DNA of 64,000 nucleotides from an uncultured Flavobacteriaceae bacterium (GTDB lineage Bacteria; Bacteroidota; Bacteroidia; Flavobacteriales; Flavobacteriaceae): NCBI GenBank assembly GCA_947500385.1, contig CANMSA010000011.1, positions 1 to 64,000 of the forward strand, read 5' to 3'. Shown piece by piece: positions 60,313 to 64,000 of this stretch (position 1 is its first letter; each line of letters starts with the position of its first letter). The notes under the pieces were generated by a model. It saw only the letters and a program-made list of their open reading frames with translations, ran no database searches and was not told where the DNA came from. The position numbers and the translations under genes were made by a program.

Positions 60313-60798
60313 ATGAGACAAATCTTCATTGCCGTGCTTCTTCTGGTTCCGTTTTTCCTGGAAGGGCAAGGGGCCAAACCGCCCCGGTCCAAAATTCAAA
60401 ATAGTCTATTGTTAAAAGCAGATGCCGAAGTCTTATGGCAACAGATCAAAAGTTTTGGCAATCTCGAAAAGTACAATCCGGAAACCATTGTTTCCTGCGT
60501 AGTTGTGGGGAAGGGCATCGGTGCCACCAGAAAGCTTACGCTTACAGACGGCAGCCTTGTGGTCGAGGAATTAACCATTATTGATGAGGCAGCGAAAACC
60601 ATTACGTACAAGATGATAAGCACCCCCATGCCACTGCAACACTATACCGGGCAATTGGGGCTGGAAAAAATAGAAAAAGGATATGTCAAAGTACATTTTT
60701 TTTCTTCTTTCACAGCGAACGAAGCAGATCGCCTGAATCTTCTTACCACCTTGGATTCATTTCAAAAAAAACAACTCTTAAACATACATCAAAAATGA
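60313..60798 (+). CDS. Exported SRPBCC-family protein
   Basis: A 161-aa protein. A signal peptide (about 1-18, ending LEGQG) is followed by a START/SRPBCC helix-grip domain (ADAEVLWQQIKSFGNLEKYNP, ATRKLTLTDGSLVVEELTIIDEAAKT described in parts). Such domains bind hydrophobic small molecules. Tight spacing (3 bp from azoR, 4-bp overlap with the next gene) indicates co-translation in a redox/detoxification operon. Confidence 0.8.
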   Translation: MRQIFIAVLLLVPFFLEGQGAKPPRSKIQNSLLLKADAEVLWQQIKSFGNLEKYNPETIVSCVVVGKGIGATRKLTLTDGSLVVEELTIIDEAAKTITYKMISTPMPLQHYTGQLGLEKIEKGYVKVHFFSSFTANEADRLNLLTTLDSFQKKQLLNIHQK

Positions 60799-61664
60799 AC
60801 ATTGCATTTATTGGATTAGGCATTATGGGAAGCCGCATGGCGGCAAACCTTCAAAAGGCGGGCCACGCTTTGACCGTCTTTAATAGAACGGCCACAAAGG
60901 CCGAGACCTTGGAAAGCGGCGGCGCCACCGTGGTAGCATCTCCTGCCGTGGCGGCCAAGAACAACACCCTATTGATCAGCATGCTGTCAACCCCCGAAGT
61001 AGTGCTGGAAACCGCTATGGGTCCCAACGGATTTCTGGAAGCCATGGAAAAAGACGCTATATGGATGAACTGTAGCACGGTGAACCCTTCTTTTGCCAAA
61101 GAAATGGGCATGCTGGCCGCAAAAAAGGGCATTCGTTATATTGATGCTCCAGTTGCCGGCACCAAGGGCCCGGCCGAAAAAGGGGAACTTGTTTTTCTTG
61201 TGGGCGGCGAAGCTGCGCCCGTGTCTACGGTACAACCCTTGCTAGATATCATGGGAAAAAAGACACTACAACTCGGGGAAATCGGGAACGGATCAAATAT
61301 GAAAATGTTGATCAATCTCTTACTGGCCCAATCAATGCTCGCCTTTAGCGAGGCCATGGTATTGGGAGAAGCAATGGGTTTAAAACAGGAAACCTTGTTC
61401 AATGTACTCCTCAATGTTCCGGTAACGGCGCCTTTTTTGGCACTGGTGCGACCCAAACTCGAAAAGGAAGATTTCGAAGCCAATTTCCCGCTACAGTGGA
61501 TACAAAAAGACTTGCATTTGGCGACCACCACGGCCTACGAACAAGGCGTGGCCATGCCTTCTTTAAATATTGCGAAAGAGGTGTTCGCCTCGGCAAAGCA
61601 AAGTGGGTATGGGGCATTGGACTTTTCGGCCATTTACCAGTATTACCGGAAAAAGCGCGACTAA
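60795..61664 (+). CDS. 3-hydroxyisobutyrate-dehydrogenase-family NAD(P)H oxidoreductase
   Basis: A 289-aa beta-hydroxyacid dehydrogenase. An N-terminal Rossmann motif FIGLGIMGSRMAANL is followed by the dinucleotide region FNRTATKAE, the catalytic substrate motif DAPVAGTKGPAEKG and active-site Lys in GNGSNMKMLIN. It belongs to the glyoxylate/succinic-semialdehyde reductase branch. Its substrate is not fixed by sequence. The end overlaps the convergent amidase gene by 4 bp. Confidence 0.88.
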   Translation: MNIAFIGLGIMGSRMAANLQKAGHALTVFNRTATKAETLESGGATVVASPAVAAKNNTLLISMLSTPEVVLETAMGPNGFLEAMEKDAIWMNCSTVNPSFAKEMGMLAAKKGIRYIDAPVAGTKGPAEKGELVFLVGGEAAPVSTVQPLLDIMGKKTLQLGEIGNGSNMKMLINLLLAQSMLAFSEAMVLGEAMGLKQETLFNVLLNVPVTAPFLALVRPKLEKEDFEANFPLQWIQKDLHLATTTAYEQGVAMPSLNIAKEVFASAKQSGYGALDFSAIYQYYRKKRD

Positions 61665-62731
61665 CGGATCGGGCCGATCTCGCCCCCTTCATGGTCTAGC
61701 AAAACGCCCTCCGAAATCCATTTGGCCAGCGCTTGCCTGTTATCTGGTTCCAGGATACGGCGTTGGTCTTTTTTGTTGCGAATGTTGCCTATTTCTATAA
61801 AGGTCATCGCAGGGTGGGTCTTTTTTACCAAGTAAAGGGACGTACGATCTTGAAAGGTACCGGTGTAGGTGCGGTTCGGCTGGTACTTCTTATATTTTTT
61901 CTGAAAGGTCCTGTGAATGCTCTCGGCCAGTTTTTTACCGTTTTTGCTCTTTTCATGATGGTAAAAGAACACATCGATGTTTTGGCCCTTACTGCGGCTA
62001 TCGACATGGGTAACGATCAGGCGCTGAAACTTTCCTTTGTTCTTTTTATACAATTGGTTCACGATATCGACCCGTTGTCGCAACCGCGCCGTTTGGTTCA
62101 AGGGGATTACCTTATCGCCGTAAGCCACTTCATCATGATCGATTTTTAGCACACGATCGTCACGAATGCCATCATTTGGATCTCGTATAATAATGTACAC
62201 GGTAGCGCCATGTGCCAACAGTTCTTTTCCCAAGCGCAAGGTGATGTCATACGCATATTCATCCTCCGCAATTTGAGTGCCCGCGTAATTCGCCATGGCA
62301 CCTGGATCGGGCCCTCCATGGCCGGACACCAGGTAATACACTGCATTCTTAAGTTGTTCGCTCTTTGAAATCACCGAGGCATGTTCCTCTCCAAAAATGG
62401 CAAACTCTTTCCCGACGAGTTTTTTTATTTCTTTGGATTGTTTTTCCATCGCCGGCACTATTGCTACGGAATCTGAAGTAAATGCCGGTATTTTATACGT
62501 TCTCCCTTCATATAAATGCGCACTATCCCGAAGATTTTCCACGTTCATGGCAATAAAATCATCGTACATTTTATAGGGGTCTGCCCCCTGCTTGCGCAAG
62601 AGGGAGAGAATCCCATCTCCTTTTTCCGCGGTAACGGTCACTAGGGAATCCTGTGCGACGCCATTGGTACTTAGTACCAACAAAATAGCGATCAACCAGC
62701 AGGGTACCGGTTGAAATTGATTTTTTTTCAT
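61661..62731 (-). CDS. N-acetylmuramoyl-L-alanine amidase with LysM-like N-terminus
   Basis: A 356-aa exported cell-wall enzyme. A signal peptide (about 1-26) is followed by a LysM-like region (VTAEKGDGILSLLRKQG, YEGRTYKIP). An Amidase_3 domain (about 130-350) shows zinc ligands in VSGHGGPDPGA (His), AEDEYAYDI (Glu) and VTHVDSR (His), and catalytic Glu in TFIEIGNIRN. It cuts the amide bond between MurNAc and the stem peptide. It is convergent with the oxidoreductase gene. Confidence 0.85.
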   Translation of the reverse strand: MKKNQFQPVPCWLIAILLVLSTNGVAQDSLVTVTAEKGDGILSLLRKQGADPYKMYDDFIAMNVENLRDSAHLYEGRTYKIPAFTSDSVAIVPAMEKQSKEIKKLVGKEFAIFGEEHASVISKSEQLKNAVYYLVSGHGGPDPGAMANYAGTQIAEDEYAYDITLRLGKELLAHGATVYIIIRDPNDGIRDDRVLKIDHDEVAYGDKVIPLNQTARLRQRVDIVNQLYKKNKGKFQRLIVTHVDSRSKGQNIDVFFYHHEKSKNGKKLAESIHRTFQKKYKKYQPNRTYTGTFQDRTSLYLVKKTHPAMTFIEIGNIRNKKDQRRILEPDNRQALAKWISEGVLLDHEGGEIGPIR

Positions 62732-62993
62732 GCGTGTCCTTTTAAAGCATAACCCAAAAACAATGCCTAAAGTATACTTGGGTCGTACAAAATTAAGGAA
62801 GTGATACCTGTTTGTGCACCGACCTCGAAAAATTAGTTAACCATTTATTCAACAATTTAATAGCCCAATATGTTTCTCATTTCTACTAAAAAAAACATCC
62901 GTGGTACGCGTTCTACTATTTTAATTAAAATCCCGTGTCTAGTGTTTATCAACAGATTGCTTGTTGCATTCAAAAAGAATGTTTAATTTAGAG

Positions 62994-63007
62994 AGTGATT
63001 ACTCACT
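62994..63007. promoter_or_regulatory. Candidate TetR operator
   Basis: AGTGA-TTAC-TCACT is an inverted repeat with 5-bp arms, 3 bp before the ATG of the TetR-type gene. A position so close to the start codon fits autorepression. No other gene in the window carries a copy that I can see. Confidence 0.6.
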
Positions 63008-63010
63008 TTT

Positions 63011-63541
63011 ATGACGGATCGGAAGAAAAAAATATTAGCCGCGGCCCTAGAGCTATTTGCCAACGACGGTTTTAGTAGTACTTCAACAAATAAAATAGCA
63101 AAAGCCGCCAACGTATCGGAAGGGCTAATTTTTAGGCATTTCGAAAATAAAAAAGGCCTATTGAACGCCTTGGTGGAGCAAGCAACGGAACGCATCTCAG
63201 TGCTGTTGGTTCCTATTTTGGCGGAAGAAAACCCACAAAAGGCCGTTCAAAAAACCATTGAACTGCCCTTTAGCATAGACAAGAACGAATACCCATTTTG
63301 GAAATTGCAGTTTAAATTGAAATGGGAGAATGACTATGAAAACAACGAAAAAATGCAGCCATTGCTAGCACATCTTACATGGGCTTTTACCACACTTGGG
63401 TACCCTGAGCCGGCAAAAGAGGCTACGGTGCTGAATCATATCATTGAGAGTATCTCCATAGGCATTCTTCGTGACGGGGTCCACAGTCAAGAATCGCTAA
63501 AAAAATTTCTAATCGAAAAGTATAATACCGCGACCTTATGA
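63011..63541 (+). CDS. TetR-family transcriptional regulator
   Basis: A 176-aa regulator. The N-terminal HTH (DRKKKILAAALELFANDGFSSTSTNKIAKAANVSEGLIFRHFENK region) shows the TetR signature ISTTSxxxIAxxAGVSxGxxYxHF. The C-terminal ligand domain is divergent. Its end overlaps the cytochrome-like gene start (ATGA), which makes that gene a likely regulated target or operon partner. Confidence 0.9.
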   Translation: MTDRKKKILAAALELFANDGFSSTSTNKIAKAANVSEGLIFRHFENKKGLLNALVEQATERISVLLVPILAEENPQKAVQKTIELPFSIDKNEYPFWKLQFKLKWENDYENNEKMQPLLAHLTWAFTTLGYPEPAKEATVLNHIIESISIGILRDGVHSQESLKKFLIEKYNTATL

Positions 63542-64000
63542 GAAAAAAACAAACTTGGTATGCCCTACTATTTGCATCTGTCATAGGACTATTTGCGGTT
63601 GCCAATTATGGCAACGATGCTTCCGAATACATCACAGTTACTCCTACGGACTTCGCAAACGAGGAAACCCCTTTTGATACAATGATGCGGGTACTTACGC
63701 ATGAGCGATGTGTCAACTGCCACCCCAATGACCACATTCCCAAACAAGGTGACGACAGCCACCCCCACTACTTCGGTATGGCACGCGGCACATCGAATAT
63801 GGGCTTTGAGGCGACCCGTTGCACCAGCTGTCATCAATCGGAAAACAATGCGTATTCAGGGGTTCCCGGAGCACCCGAGTGGTCTTTGGCCCCTGCCCAG
63901 ATGTACTGGGAAGGTTTAAATCGTATTGAAATAGCAAAATCAATGCTAGACCCAGAGCGTAATGGGGGCCGTACCCCAGAGGAAACCATGCATCATTTAA
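63538..64000 (+). CDS. Exported multihaem cytochrome-like protein (partial)
   Basis: The gene is cut by the right edge; about 154 residues are visible. A signal peptide or membrane anchor (about 5-21) is followed by CVNCH and CTSCH c-type haem-binding motifs and additional His residues, as in small multihaem proteins. The start ATG overlaps the TetR stop codon. It may be an electron-transfer protein; the rest lies outside the window. Confidence 0.7.
   Translation, partial: MRKKQTWYALLFASVIGLFAVANYGNDASEYITVTPTDFANEETPFDTMMRVLTHERCVNCHPNDHIPKQGDDSHPHYFGMARGTSNMGFEATRCTSCHQSENNAYSGVPGAPEWSLAPAQMYWEGLNRIEIAKSMLDPERNGGRTPEETMHHL

Overview
The window looks like a chromosome segment of a marine-type member of the Flavobacteriia (Bacteroidetes). 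The signs are a PorP/SprF-family type IX secretion (T9SS) protein, a DUF1501 protein with a T9SS-like C-terminal sorting domain, SPII lipoproteins, Bacteroidetes promoters of the TAnnTTTG (-7) / TTTG (-33) type, TTG starts, and a conjugation-type secretion locus of the Bacteroides Tra family. No tRNA, rRNA, CRISPR array or intact insertion sequence was seen.

Layout. 0-13 kb: mostly envelope and metabolic genes. These are a small membrane peptide, a DinB-like protein, a methylthioribose-kinase-like / ADP-ribosylglycohydrolase lipoprotein pair, a PorP/SprF-SPOR fusion, a DUF1501/DUF1800 pair, a GH32 lipoprotein with a broken duplicate of its 3' end, a leucine-rich-repeat (LRR) gene between the two GH32 copies, and an FG-GAP lipoprotein. 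13-31 kb: one long minus-strand locus encoding a type IV secretion system (T4SS): VirD4-type coupling ATPase, M23 peptidase, VirB10, VirB4, VirB9, five small exported proteins, VirB6, VirB3, VirB2 and VirB8 equivalents. It ends in a block of unrecognised small proteins. No relaxase or partition gene is present. 31-39 kb: acyltransferase, methyltransferase, a His-rich membrane protein, a LytTR response regulator with a TPR histidine kinase, and an ECF-type sigma factor. 39-44 kb: LacI - sugar transporter - VOC protein - GH13 glucosidase operon with two LacI palindromes. 44-52 kb: a plus-strand block holding a 981-aa membrane protein, homologues of trehalose-6-phosphate synthase (OtsA/GT20) and phosphatase (OtsB/HAD), a coiled-coil protein and a small charged protein. 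52-57 kb: an arsenosugar-type gene set (rhodanese, two TIGR04282/04283-like transferases, purine nucleoside phosphorylase, ArsM-like methyltransferase, DUF547) without the radical-SAM ArsS. 57-64 kb: ordinary regulators and enzymes, and the start of a multihaem cytochrome-like gene.

Main proposal. The T4SS appears to be a protein-delivery machine with its own substrates and its own regulon. Ten proteins from three loci (LRR gene; 13.6-17.2 kb; 44.1-52.0 kb) are otherwise unrelated, yet each ends in a short basic, acid-poor, disordered tail. Such tails recall the Arg/Lys-rich C-terminal transport signals of VirB/D4 effectors. Two of the ten are a trehalose-6-phosphate synthase/phosphatase pair with intact active-site motifs. 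Four minus-strand promoters (T4SS operon, 32.6 kb acyltransferase side, 34.7 kb membrane protein, sigma factor) share an AATAAGTG box (plus-strand reading) at an identical distance from the -7 element. In three of them a second box lies 41-42 bp further upstream. This suggests co-activation, possibly by the adjacent LytTR regulator. Effector function, delivery and host are inferences; the motifs, tails and spacings are read directly from the sequence.
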